64,000 nucleotides of DNA, from positions 682,001 to 746,000 of the forward strand of contig NZ_JAMGSI010000001.1 of NCBI RefSeq assembly GCF_023516715.1. The letters run 5' to 3'. Under the pieces are notes generated by a model, which was not told where the DNA came from, searched no databases, and worked only from the letters and a program-made list of their open reading frames with translations. Positions 52,399 through 59,906 of the stretch are shown here, piece by piece (the stretch's first letter is position 1; each line of letters begins with the position of its first letter). Both the position numbers and the translations under genes were made by a program. The stretch comes from Akkermansia massiliensis. Lineage in GTDB: Bacteria; Verrucomicrobiota; Verrucomicrobiia; Verrucomicrobiales; Akkermansiaceae.

Positions 52399-54240
52399 TC
52401 AGATGGAAAGCGGTTCCGAAGCGGCTTCCGCGTGCATGGCGCGTACCAGGGCGTCGTTATCTGCCTTGTTCCTGACGGCGATGCGGATGAATTCCCTACC
52501 CTCAAAGCCCTTTTTCCGGCTGCAATCCTTGATCAGGATGGAGTGGTTTTTCAACAGGAGGCCCGTGAGGGTACGGGCTTTCATGGGCGGCATTACCTCG
52601 CACATGAAGTAGTTGGCCTGGGAGGGGAGGACGTTCAGGAAGGGAACGCGGGAGAGTTCCTGCATGAAGCGGTCCCTTTCCTCCATGAACCGGCGGCATG
52701 CGCGCACGTAGGATTGTTCATATTTCCCGAAGATCTGCATGTAAAATTCGGCAATGGAATTAATGTTCCAGATGGAAACGTCCTTTTTTATCCATGCAAT
52801 CAGCTTTTTGTCTGCAGAGGCCAGAACCCCCAGGCGGAGGCCTGGAACGCCGTAGGACTTTGAAATGCTTTTAACCACCGCCAAATGGGGGTACTCCTCA
52901 AGGAGGGTGTCCCGGAGCAACGTGTTGTCCGGCATGCCTTCAGAGAAATCCACAAAGGATTCATCCACGATCAGGCGAATGCCGCGCTCCTTCGTCCACA
53001 GGCAGAGGCGCAGCACGTCGGCCTTCGGGAGGAAGAAGCCGGAAGGATTGCCCGGATTGACAAGGAGCAGGGTGCTGATGTCCTTGCCGGAAAAGAATTC
53101 CATCAGGTCGTCCGCCGTGTAGCTGAAATTCCAGGAAGCGGGATGGAAGGGCACCACCATATCCGGGGCCGCCCGGTTGGGATATTCCTCAAAGGTGGGG
53201 TAGACGACGCCCATTTTCCCTTCCATGCGGGACATGAGCGCCTTGATGAGTTCCGCCGCGCCATTGCCGATGCAGATGTATTCCTGGCTGACGCCGAAGT
53301 ATTTTGCGGCCAGCAGGCTGTTGACCCTCATGCCGGACGGGTATTCCCGCACCAGGTGCTCAAAGTTCGCCTTGAGTTCGGACATGAGGCGCTTGTTGGG
53401 GAAGTATGGATTGACCAGGTAGCAGAAATCCCTGATGCGTGGGTAGCGCCAGTAGCCGCCGTACCGGGACTCCATCAGGCGCAGGTGTTCCTCCCGGTCT
53501 GGTGTGAACATGGAAGCCGCTATGTCCAGATCCTGGATGTCGTCTATTTCATACCATGCTTCGCTGCCGAGACGCAGGGCCTTGATTTCCGGTTTGTCCA
53601 GCAGGGCGATGACCCGCAGCACCTGCTCGTAATATTCGTTGTTGCCCAGGGCTTTGCTGTAAGCGGTGAGGAAGGGGACGTAGTGGGTACGGGAGAAATC
53701 CCTGTTGAATTTGTAAATGTTGACGGTCTTGAAGTATTCCGTTTTTTTCTTATAGGAGAATTTGCTGCCGGGAATGAATTGCTTGATGTTGTCGTCTTCA
53801 TCCAGCGTGACGACGGTGCCGTCCATCCAGCTTTCAAATTTGGCGACGAGGGCCAGGCTGGGATAGGGATGGTGGAGCAGGGCGTCAATGACGGAGTCTT
53901 CAAAAATCAGGTCGGATTCAAAGAGCAGCGTATCGTCCTGAAGCAGGTGCTCCTTGGCCAGGTAAAGGGAATAAATGTTATTGGTGGCGGCATAAAGGGG
54001 ATTGTCCACGTATTCCACGGGCGTGGAAATGTCCAGAAGAGAGATGAAGGATTTAAGTTTTGCTCCCTTGTATCCCGTGACGACGACGATTTTCTCCAGG
54101 GAAGGGGAAAGGTTGTCCAGTTGCCTCAGCATTCGCTCAATCAGCGTTACCCCGTTCACTTGAATCATGCATTTGGTGTTGTCCTGGGTGAGATGCCCCA
54201 GTCTTTTTCCCATTCCGGCCGCTAAAATGATCGCCTGCAT
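52399..54240 (-). CDS. Fusion: LicC-like cytidylyltransferase + HisC/CobD-type PLP enzyme
   Basis: A 613-residue protein. Residues 1-245 are a sugar-nucleotidyltransferase-like domain of the LicC/PntC type: LAAGMGKRLG at 7-15, TKCMIQVNG, LFESDLIFED at 106-115 and EIDDIQDLDIA at 231-241. Residues about 260-605 form a fold-type I PLP enzyme of the histidinol-phosphate aminotransferase / threonine-phosphate decarboxylase group, with NPGNPSG at 395-401, VDESFVDF at 425-432 and the Schiff-base Lys461 in SISKSYGVPG. Cytidylyltransferase-aminotransferase fusions are known in phosphonate and phospho-amino-alcohol pathways. A CobD-like domain could make phosphoethanolamine from phosphoserine and the first domain could activate it to CDP-ethanolamine (inference). 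Transcription appears to start from the split promoter at 54286-54314, set for this gene in the present orientation. Confidence 0.85.
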   Translation of the reverse strand: MQAIILAAGMGKRLGHLTQDNTKCMIQVNGVTLIERMLRQLDNLSPSLEKIVVVTGYKGAKLKSFISLLDISTPVEYVDNPLYAATNNIYSLYLAKEHLLQDDTLLFESDLIFEDSVIDALLHHPYPSLALVAKFESWMDGTVVTLDEDDNIKQFIPGSKFSYKKKTEYFKTVNIYKFNRDFSRTHYVPFLTAYSKALGNNEYYEQVLRVIALLDKPEIKALRLGSEAWYEIDDIQDLDIAASMFTPDREEHLRLMESRYGGYWRYPRIRDFCYLVNPYFPNKRLMSELKANFEHLVREYPSGMRVNSLLAAKYFGVSQEYICIGNGAAELIKALMSRMEGKMGVVYPTFEEYPNRAAPDMVVPFHPASWNFSYTADDLMEFFSGKDISTLLLVNPGNPSGFFLPKADVLRLCLWTKERGIRLIVDESFVDFSEGMPDNTLLRDTLLEEYPHLAVVKSISKSYGVPGLRLGVLASADKKLIAWIKKDVSIWNINSIAEFYMQIFGKYEQSYVRACRRFMEERDRFMQELSRVPFLNVLPSQANYFMCEVMPPMKARTLTGLLLKNHSILIKDCSRKKGFEGREFIRIAVRNKADNDALVRAMHAEAASEPLSI

Positions 54241-54285
54241 AAATACTCTAATTTGTCTTCAGAACTTAAAAAGAACTAAGAACAA

Positions 54286-54314
54286 TGTTTAACGGATTGA
54301 TCATCCGCCGTCAA
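54286..54314 (-). promoter_or_regulatory. Split promoter of the cytidylyltransferase-aminotransferase gene
   Basis: On the minus strand TTGACG (54314-54309), one base, the 15-bp site (54307-54293), one base, then TAAACA (54291-54286). The spacing is 17 bp, the same as at both autotransporters. The -35 lies inside the putative invertible segment and the -10 outside. The ATG is 45 bases downstream. Confidence 0.55.
54293..54307 (+). repeat. Inverton 3 left site (CGGAT-TGATC-ATCCG)
   Basis: CGGATTGATCATCCG. The exact reverse complement lies at 54448-54462. On the plus strand both sites are preceded by GTTTAA. Confidence 0.75.
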
Positions 54315-54447
54315 AGTAAAAATTTCTGCAAAAACATGTTAATGGAAAGTACATTGGTGAAAAAGGAAAAGTACGTAATTCATTTTCCTTCCCTATTTTC
54401 CCGCTTTTCATTGATTTAACTTCAAATGGAGATGGCGATCCGTTTAA

Positions 54448-54462
54448 CGGATGATCAATCCG
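54448..54462 (-). repeat. Inverton 3 right site
   Basis: CGGATGATCAATCCG, the reverse complement of 54293-54307, with core GATCA against TGATC. Confidence 0.75.
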
Positions 54463-54732
54463 CATGCTATGGAAGTTGGGGAAAAGAGAATTGAGGGTTT
54501 TTTTCAAAAGCTGCATCTTGGAGAAAATGGTTTTAATATACGGAAATGGTTGTTTTTCATTAAAAAGCCGCATTGTTTTTCATTGACTTATGGTATCCGG
54601 TGGATAAGGTCCGTTTCAGGACCCCCCCGTTGTTCGCTTACGGAAAGATTGATATTTTCCCGTATTCACTGCCTAGATTTGCCCACCATGAGATTGCCTT
54701 CGTTCATCACTGCCGGAAGAACCGGAAAGCTA

Positions 54733-55704
54733 ATGAAAAATAAACATCTGTGGGTGACGGAAGTACGCTGCTGCGGCCTGACGGTGCTTTCTTCAATCAC
54801 GGATAGAAAGAAGCGTACCATCAGGTTGTTCGGCATTCCCTGCGCCCGGTTCAGGGTGGGGAAGGAAAATGAGCATGCACAGATGAGAAAGCTGGTGAAG
54901 TCCACCGTCCGGGCGGAGGAAGTTCCGGCGGCGTCCGGCGTGCTGAGGGTTGTGCAGCAGGCCATGGCATTTTTTTTGAAGGAAGTGGGCAGTATTCTTG
55001 AAGAAAACGGCTACCAGTACTGGCTGGATTTCGGGACCCTTCTGGGGGCGGTCAGGCATAAGGGGTTTATTCCCTGGGATGATGATCTGGATATTTCCAT
55101 GCTGCGAAGCGACTATGAACGACTGAGGGCGGGCGCTGCCGAGTTGTTTGGTTCCCGCGGCTTTTCCGTCAGCCTGGAGCCGTTTATCCAGATTGGGCTG
55201 CCGGGCACCTTGTGCAATGTGGACATTTTCCCGTACGATGTTGCTCCCGGCTCCTGGTCTCCGGATGATCCGGAGGAGCGGGAATGGATGCTGCGTAATT
55301 ACAAGGCTTCTAAGCTGATTGATTATGAAGCTAACACGTCGCGCCGTTACCAAACGCTGTGTTCTTATGAGGATAAAATGAAGATCAGGGATGAGTTGGT
55401 GATGGAAGGGAAGGAGCCTGTGGAGGATGGAAACGTCTGTCTGGGTTTTGAAATTCCCTTTGCCGGACCGTGCCGCCATTCCTTCCGTCATGAATGGATG
55501 TTTCCCCTGTCCAGCGTCCTGTTTGAAGGAAAGACTTTTCCCGGGCCCCGGGTGCCTGAAATGGTTTTATACGGGCAATATGGAGACTGGGGTGTCCTTC
55601 CTGATTCGCCGCCTGTGCATTTTGACCTGAACCGGATTTCCAAGGAAGTGCTGCTCAGGATGCTGTACATGCGGGATACCGGGCGTTTGCCGGAATGTGA
55701 CTAG
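54733..55704 (+). CDS. LicD-family phosphotransferase (second copy)
   Basis: 323 residues from the ATG at 54733 (MKNKHLWVTEVRCC), preceded by GGAAAG; the ATG at 54688 is an alternative. The open frame extends to 54451 with no similarity and crosses a recombination-like site, so the longer starts are unlikely. The LicD signature is YWLDFGTLLGAVRHKGFIPWDDDLDISML, almost the same as in the copy at 48.9 kb. The rest is diverged (FIQIGLPGTLCNVDIFPYDVAPGSW against FLQIGYEGTPLNIDVYPYHFYSES). It is divergent from the cytidylyltransferase-aminotransferase gene, a likely source of its CDP-activated donor. Phase-variable expression is inferred from the invertible segment. Confidence 0.85.
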   Translation: MKNKHLWVTEVRCCGLTVLSSITDRKKRTIRLFGIPCARFRVGKENEHAQMRKLVKSTVRAEEVPAASGVLRVVQQAMAFFLKEVGSILEENGYQYWLDFGTLLGAVRHKGFIPWDDDLDISMLRSDYERLRAGAAELFGSRGFSVSLEPFIQIGLPGTLCNVDIFPYDVAPGSWSPDDPEEREWMLRNYKASKLIDYEANTSRRYQTLCSYEDKMKIRDELVMEGKEPVEDGNVCLGFEIPFAGPCRHSFRHEWMFPLSSVLFEGKTFPGPRVPEMVLYGQYGDWGVLPDSPPVHFDLNRISKEVLLRMLYMRDTGRLPECD

Positions 55705-55863
55705 GGGCGCATGGGAGGAGCTGCGTGGTTCCGGCGTTCCGCCGTGGCGTATTCTCCGGAAAGAAGGTGTTCCTGACGCTGCGGGCGCAGGACATGCGCG
55801 GGGAGGCCCGGAAGAACGTCTTTCTCCTTGACCCTGCTGATTGGGGCGGAGTATCATCGGATA

Positions 55864-57903
55864 ATGAGAAGACCCCCGATTCCCGGTTTGGTGATGGCGG
55901 ACGGCTGGCTCCAGCCGTATTCCCGCCAGATACGCGACCGCCAGCGTTTGTTTGACCTGAAAATGAAAAGGATCAGCCAGCGTTCCGGCTCTCTGGAGGG
56001 GTATGCGCAGGGGTACCGCTATTACGGCTTCAACCGTGATCCGGAGACGGGGGCATGGACGTACCGGGAATGGGCGCCCGCCGCCCGCGGACTGTTCCTG
56101 GCGGGGGATTTCAACGGCTGGGACCGGGAGAGCCACCCGCTGGTGCGGAATGAGCGCGGCGTGTGGGAGATAACGCTGCCGCCTGACGCGCTGGCCCACG
56201 GGCAGAAGGTGAAGGTGCACGTGATCGGCGCGGACGGCACGGGGAAGGACCGTATTCCCGCGTGGATCACCAGGGCCGTGCAGGACCCCGCCACTTATGA
56301 TTTTGCCGGGGAGATATGGATGCCGGAGCACCCCTATGAATGGAGGAACAACGGCTTTGACCCTTCCCGGATAGAGGTGCCGTTCGTTTACGAGGCGCAT
56401 GTGGGCATGGGCGGGGAAGAGCAGCGCGTGCATACGTACCGGGAGTTTGCGGATGAAGTTCTCCCCCGCATTTCCAAACTGGGCTACAATACCGTCCAGT
56501 TGATGGCCGTCCAGGAGCATCCCTATTATGGCTCCTTCGGCTATCACGTTTCCTCCTTTTTCGCTCCTTCCTCCCGTTTCGGCACGCCGGAGGATCTGAA
56601 GTACCTGATTGACCAGGCGCACGGCCTGAACATCGCCGTGCTGCTGGATGTGGTGCATTCCCATGCCGTGAAGAATGAGGCGGAAGGTCTGAATAATTTT
56701 GACGGTTCCGGAGGCATGTATTTCCTGCCCGGGGAGCGCGGCCATCATCCGGACTGGGATTCCTGCTGCTTTGACTATGGGCGGGACGAGGTGATTGAGT
56801 TCCTGCTGTCCAATGTCCGCTGGTGGCTGGAGGAGTTCCGCTTTGACGGGTTCCGCTTTGACGGCGTGACGTCCATGCTGTATTTCCACCGGGGCCACGA
56901 GCCGTTCGGGGATTTGGGCGCGTACTTCGGGCCGTCCGTGGACCTGGACGCCGTGGCTTATTTGCAGCTGGCCTCCACGCTGATCCAGCGGGTAAGACCG
57001 GGCGCCGTCGCGATTGCGGAGGACATGTCCGGCATGCCGGGGCTGTGCCGCCCGGTGGATGAAGGGGGCCTGGGCTTTTCCCATCGGCTGGCCATGGGCA
57101 TTCCCGATTACTGGATCAAGCTGCTCAAGGAGAAGAAGGACGAGGAATGGAGCATGGGCGACATGTGGCATACGCTGACCAACAGGCGTTACGGCGAGCC
57201 GCACGTGGCTTACTGCGAGAGCCATGACCAGGCCCTGGTGGGGGACAAGACCCTGGCGTTCCGCCTGATGGATGCGGAGATGTACTGGAAGATGGCCGTG
57301 GACCAGCAGAGCCTTGTTGTTGACCGCGGCATGGCGCTGCACAAGATGATCCGCCTGGTGACGCTGGCTACCGGGGGGGAAGGCTGGCTGAATTTCATGG
57401 GCAACGAGTTCGGGCATCCGGAATGGATTGATTTTCCGCGTGAAGGCAACGGCTGGTCTTACGAGCACTGCCGCCGCCAGTGGTCCCTGGTGGATAATCC
57501 GTCCCTCAGGTTCAAGTTCCTGAATGCCTTTGACCAGGCCATGGTCCGCCTGGCCCTGGATGCACGGCTGCTGAACAATCCGCCGCCGTTCCCGCTGAAT
57601 ATTGACGAAAACAACCAGGTCATGGCGTTCCACCGCGGCGGCCTGCTGTTTGTGTTCAACTGGTCCGGAGACAGGGCGATCATGGATTACGTGCTGCCCG
57701 CTCCCCAGAAGGGGGAATGGAGGGTCGTGCTGGATACGGACGGCGCCCGCTTCGGCGGCTTTGGAAGGCAGGACGATTCCATGCCGCATTTTACGGATGA
57801 AGACGGGAATCTTTCCCTGTACCTGCTGCCGCGTACGGCCCTGGTCCTGAAAAGGGTGGGTTCCGCCGTCATGGCCCGGCACCTGGGGCAGGAGGAAGGA
57901 TAG
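55864..57903 (+). CDS. 1,4-alpha-glucan branching enzyme, eukaryote-like GH13 type
   Basis: Introduces alpha-1,6 branches into glycogen. It has 679 residues from the ATG at 55864 (MRRPPIPGLVMADG). A CBM48-like N-domain (YREWAPAARGLFLAGDFNGWDRESHP) precedes the GH13 barrel: LLDVVHSHA (region I), DGFRFDGVTSMLYFHRG with the nucleophile Asp (region II), AIAEDMSGMPGLC with the acid-base Glu (region III) and CESHDQALVGDK with the third Asp (region IV). The C-terminal beta domain ends in LPRTALVLKRV. The YFHRGH pattern and overall layout resemble plant starch-branching and animal GBE1 enzymes (GH13_8) rather than E. coli GlgB. The gene stands alone and converges on a PEGA lipoprotein gene across a perfect palindrome. 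Confidence 0.93.
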   Translation: MRRPPIPGLVMADGWLQPYSRQIRDRQRLFDLKMKRISQRSGSLEGYAQGYRYYGFNRDPETGAWTYREWAPAARGLFLAGDFNGWDRESHPLVRNERGVWEITLPPDALAHGQKVKVHVIGADGTGKDRIPAWITRAVQDPATYDFAGEIWMPEHPYEWRNNGFDPSRIEVPFVYEAHVGMGGEEQRVHTYREFADEVLPRISKLGYNTVQLMAVQEHPYYGSFGYHVSSFFAPSSRFGTPEDLKYLIDQAHGLNIAVLLDVVHSHAVKNEAEGLNNFDGSGGMYFLPGERGHHPDWDSCCFDYGRDEVIEFLLSNVRWWLEEFRFDGFRFDGVTSMLYFHRGHEPFGDLGAYFGPSVDLDAVAYLQLASTLIQRVRPGAVAIAEDMSGMPGLCRPVDEGGLGFSHRLAMGIPDYWIKLLKEKKDEEWSMGDMWHTLTNRRYGEPHVAYCESHDQALVGDKTLAFRLMDAEMYWKMAVDQQSLVVDRGMALHKMIRLVTLATGGEGWLNFMGNEFGHPEWIDFPREGNGWSYEHCRRQWSLVDNPSLRFKFLNAFDQAMVRLALDARLLNNPPPFPLNIDENNQVMAFHRGGLLFVFNWSGDRAIMDYVLPAPQKGEWRVVLDTDGARFGGFGRQDDSMPHFTDEDGNLSLYLLPRTALVLKRVGSAVMARHLGQEEG

Positions 57904-57959
57904 CCATTACCGCGAAAAACCGGCGTATCAAGGCCGGATGCGGAGAGGACCCAAAGGGG

Positions 57960-57981
57960 GCGCGCGGCACGTGCCGCGCGC
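57960..57981. repeat. Perfect 22-bp palindrome between convergent genes
   Basis: Half-site GCGCGCGGCAC followed by its exact reverse complement with no loop base. It lies 57 bp after the branching-enzyme stop and 52 bp before the end of the lipoprotein gene. There is no U-tract on either side. It could be a bidirectional terminator hairpin or a dyad protein-binding site. Confidence 0.6.
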
Positions 57982-58032
57982 GTCAGGGAAGGAATGGAGC
58001 CGTGCCCGGGGAGAGGCATGGCCGGGAGGCCG

Positions 58033-58416
58033 TTACCACTGTGCGGGCAGTTCCCTCAGGGGCGGCGCTCCGGAGTCCGCCTTTTTCAGGCGAATGGTCA
58101 GGGTGTCCGTCTTGAAGTCTTTTGACTTTTCGTTGTTGCGGCCCCACAGGATGGCCCCCTGCGTGGTCATCTCCGGATAAAAGGTTTTTTCCGTGGAAAG
58201 GAAGCCGGGCTTGTCCGCCGCCACGTGCACGGACTTGTGCCTGTTCAGGGAGAGCGTGACGGGTGCCTGCCCCGCATAGTCTCCGTTCACGCGCAGGCTG
58301 GCCCCGGAAGGGACACTGCGGATAGTGATGTCCCTGGAAGAGCTGCTGCATGAGAGGCACGCGCAACAGGCCGCGGAGAGAAGGAAGAGATGCGGGAGAA
58401 GGCCGTGGGTCATCAT
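58033..58416 (-). CDS. PEGA-domain lipoprotein
   Basis: A 127-residue probable lipoprotein. The hydrophobic leader runs to LSAACCACLSCSSSS, with several cysteines that could be the lipidated residue after LSAAC or ACLSC. A PEGA-like beta domain follows at about 30-75: ITIRSVPSGASLRVNGDYAGQAPVTLSLNRHKSVHVAADKPGF. The C-terminal region LTIRLKKADSG is short and polar. PEGA domains are small surface-associated modules without catalytic activity. It lies 10 bp downstream of sufE on the same strand. Confidence 0.8.
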   Translation of the reverse strand: MMTHGLLPHLFLLSAACCACLSCSSSSRDITIRSVPSGASLRVNGDYAGQAPVTLSLNRHKSVHVAADKPGFLSTEKTFYPEMTTQGAILWGRNNEKSKDFKTDTLTIRLKKADSGAPPLRELPAQW

Positions 58417-58426
58417 ACCGGAAAAA

Positions 58427-58846
58427 TCAATGGTGTTCCACCATGTTCATGGCGGCCTGCTTGATCTGGGCGGCCATGGAGTTGAGGGCGTTCGCCCTGG
58501 TGGGCGCCAGATGGTCCTTCAGGCCGGTCCTGTCCAGCTTGGACATGTCCGCTTTCAGGATTTCTTCCGGGGGAAGGCCGGAGAGCAGCCGGATGAAGAC
58601 GGCAATGAGGCCCTTGGTGATGAGGGAGTCGCTGTCCGCGTAGAGCTTCAGCACGCCCTTGTCCGGCTCCGTGTACAGCCACACGCGGGACTGGCAGCCC
58701 TTGATGAGGGAGTCCTCCGTCTTGTGGGCTTCGTCCAGCTTTGGAAGCTTCTTGCCCAGGCTGATGATGTATTCGTAGCGTTCCGTCCAGTCCTGGAACA
58801 GGTCCAGTTCATCCAGCAGGTCTTGCAGGCGTTCTTCGTAGTTCAT
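58427..58846 (-). CDS. sufE: SufE-family cysteine desulfurase sulfur acceptor
   Basis: A 139-residue SufE protein, which accepts persulfide sulfur from a cysteine desulfurase and passes it to Fe-S assembly. The acceptor is Cys51 in LIKGCQSRVW; FQDWTERYEYIISLGKKLP and DSDSLITKGLIAVFIRLLSG are conserved. Family members from E. coli are about 138 residues, so this is full length. No sufS or sufB genes adjoin; argF lies 27 bp upstream on the same strand. Confidence 0.94.
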   Translation of the reverse strand: MNYEERLQDLLDELDLFQDWTERYEYIISLGKKLPKLDEAHKTEDSLIKGCQSRVWLYTEPDKGVLKLYADSDSLITKGLIAVFIRLLSGLPPEEILKADMSKLDRTGLKDHLAPTRANALNSMAAQIKQAAMNMVEHH

Positions 58847-58873
58847 GGCTCGGATTTTGGTGGGAAAGGCCGG

Positions 58874-59791
58874 TTATGCCCGGTTGGCGTCCGCCAGCGT
58901 GGCGAGAACGGCTTTCTGGGCGTGGACCCTGTTTTCCGCTTCACGGAAGATGACGGGGGCGAAGTGTTCCAGCACGTCTTCCGTGATTTCCTTGCCGCGG
59001 TAGGCGGGCAGGCAGTGGAAGGCGGAGTGGTTGGGGGCGGCGTGTTCCAGCAGCTCCCTGTTCACCTGGTAGGGGTAGAAGTGTTTTTCCTTGGACAGGC
59101 CTTCCGCTTCCTGGCCCATGGAGAGCCAGACGTCCGTGTTGATGACGGAGGCTCCCTTCACGGCTTCCACGGGGTCCGTGGTGAAGATGACGTTCTCGCA
59201 GTCCAGATGCTTGCGGAAGTCTTCCAGCGGCAGGTAGTTGGTCGGCGCGCCGATGGCGAGCGTGAAGCCCAGCCGCTTGGCCGCCCACATCCAGGAGCGG
59301 GACATGTTGTTGTCCCCGTCCCCTACGAAGGCGATCTTCATGTCCTTCCAGGAGCCGGGGCCGTAAATTTCCTCAATGGTGAGCAGGTCCGCCAGGATCT
59401 GGCAGGGGTGTTCCTCGTCCGTCAGGGCATTGATGGTGGGAATGCCGGAGAAGCCGGCGAATTCCTCCACTTCCTGCTGGCCGTAAGTCCGGATGGCGGC
59501 CCCGTGGATCATGCGGCCCAGCACGCGGGCCGTGTCCTTGATGGGTTCTCCGCGCCCGAGCTGGATGTCATGGACGGAAAGGAACATGGGGCGTCCGCCC
59601 AGTTCGCTGATGCCCACTTCAAAGGAAACGCGGGTGCGGGTGGAGGATTTGGAGAAAATAAGCGCCCAGGTCTGGCCTTTCAGGGGCAGGCGTTCGTGAT
59701 GGCCGCGTTCCGCCTTGAGCTTGTGGCCCAGCGCGAGCAGGTCCTTGATTTCGTCTCCGGTAAGCTGTTCGATGGAAAGAAGGTTTTTCAT
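58874..59791 (-). CDS. argF: Ornithine carbamoyltransferase
   Basis: Carbamoylates ornithine to citrulline in arginine synthesis. It has 305 residues, full length. The carbamoyl-phosphate motif is SSTRTRVSFEVG near residue 52, HGAAIRTYGQ near 95, HPCQILADLLTI near 130 (HPxQ motif), VGDGDNNMSRSW near 155, and the ornithine-binding HCLPAYRGKEIT near 252. It is the first gene of a probable operon with sufE and the PEGA lipoprotein. The sulfatase upstream is separated from it by a strong terminator. Confidence 0.96.
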   Translation of the reverse strand: MKNLLSIEQLTGDEIKDLLALGHKLKAERGHHERLPLKGQTWALIFSKSSTRTRVSFEVGISELGGRPMFLSVHDIQLGRGEPIKDTARVLGRMIHGAAIRTYGQQEVEEFAGFSGIPTINALTDEEHPCQILADLLTIEEIYGPGSWKDMKIAFVGDGDNNMSRSWMWAAKRLGFTLAIGAPTNYLPLEDFRKHLDCENVIFTTDPVEAVKGASVINTDVWLSMGQEAEGLSKEKHFYPYQVNRELLEHAAPNHSAFHCLPAYRGKEITEDVLEHFAPVIFREAENRVHAQKAVLATLADANRA

Positions 59792-59828
59792 GATATTGTA
59801 AAGAGAATGGAGAAAGGGAATAAAAACA

Positions 59829-59886
59829 GGAAAGCCGCACCATACTCCCTGTTTCCTTAAAAGAAAAGGGAATAATGCGGCTTTCC
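59829..59886 (-). terminator. Long-stem terminator after the sulfatase gene
   Basis: On the minus strand GGAAAGCCGCA pairs with TGCGGCTTTCC over 11 bp, enclosing a loop that can itself pair (CCCTTTTC / AGGG). It is followed by TGTTTTTATT. It lies between the sulfatase stop (59907) and the argF start (59791). Confidence 0.82.
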
Positions 59887-59906
59887 GGGGAGGGGTGGAG
59901 ATGCCT

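Larger units (their letters stand above)
54293..54462. other. Candidate invertible promoter segment 3, between divergent surface-decoration genes
   Basis: This lies in the 492-bp gap between the minus-strand fusion gene (start 54240) and the second licD (start about 54733), with 140 bp between the sites. In the present orientation the -35 TTGACG faces the fusion gene. If flipped it would abut the right site and face licD, where the hexamer at the same spacing is ATGCTA, a poorer -10. Flipping would at least switch the fusion gene off and might switch licD on. Beyond the right site, 54463-54732 holds no gene but a possible fixed promoter for licD: TTGACT at 54583-54588 and TAAGGT at 54605-54610. 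Confidence 0.62.
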
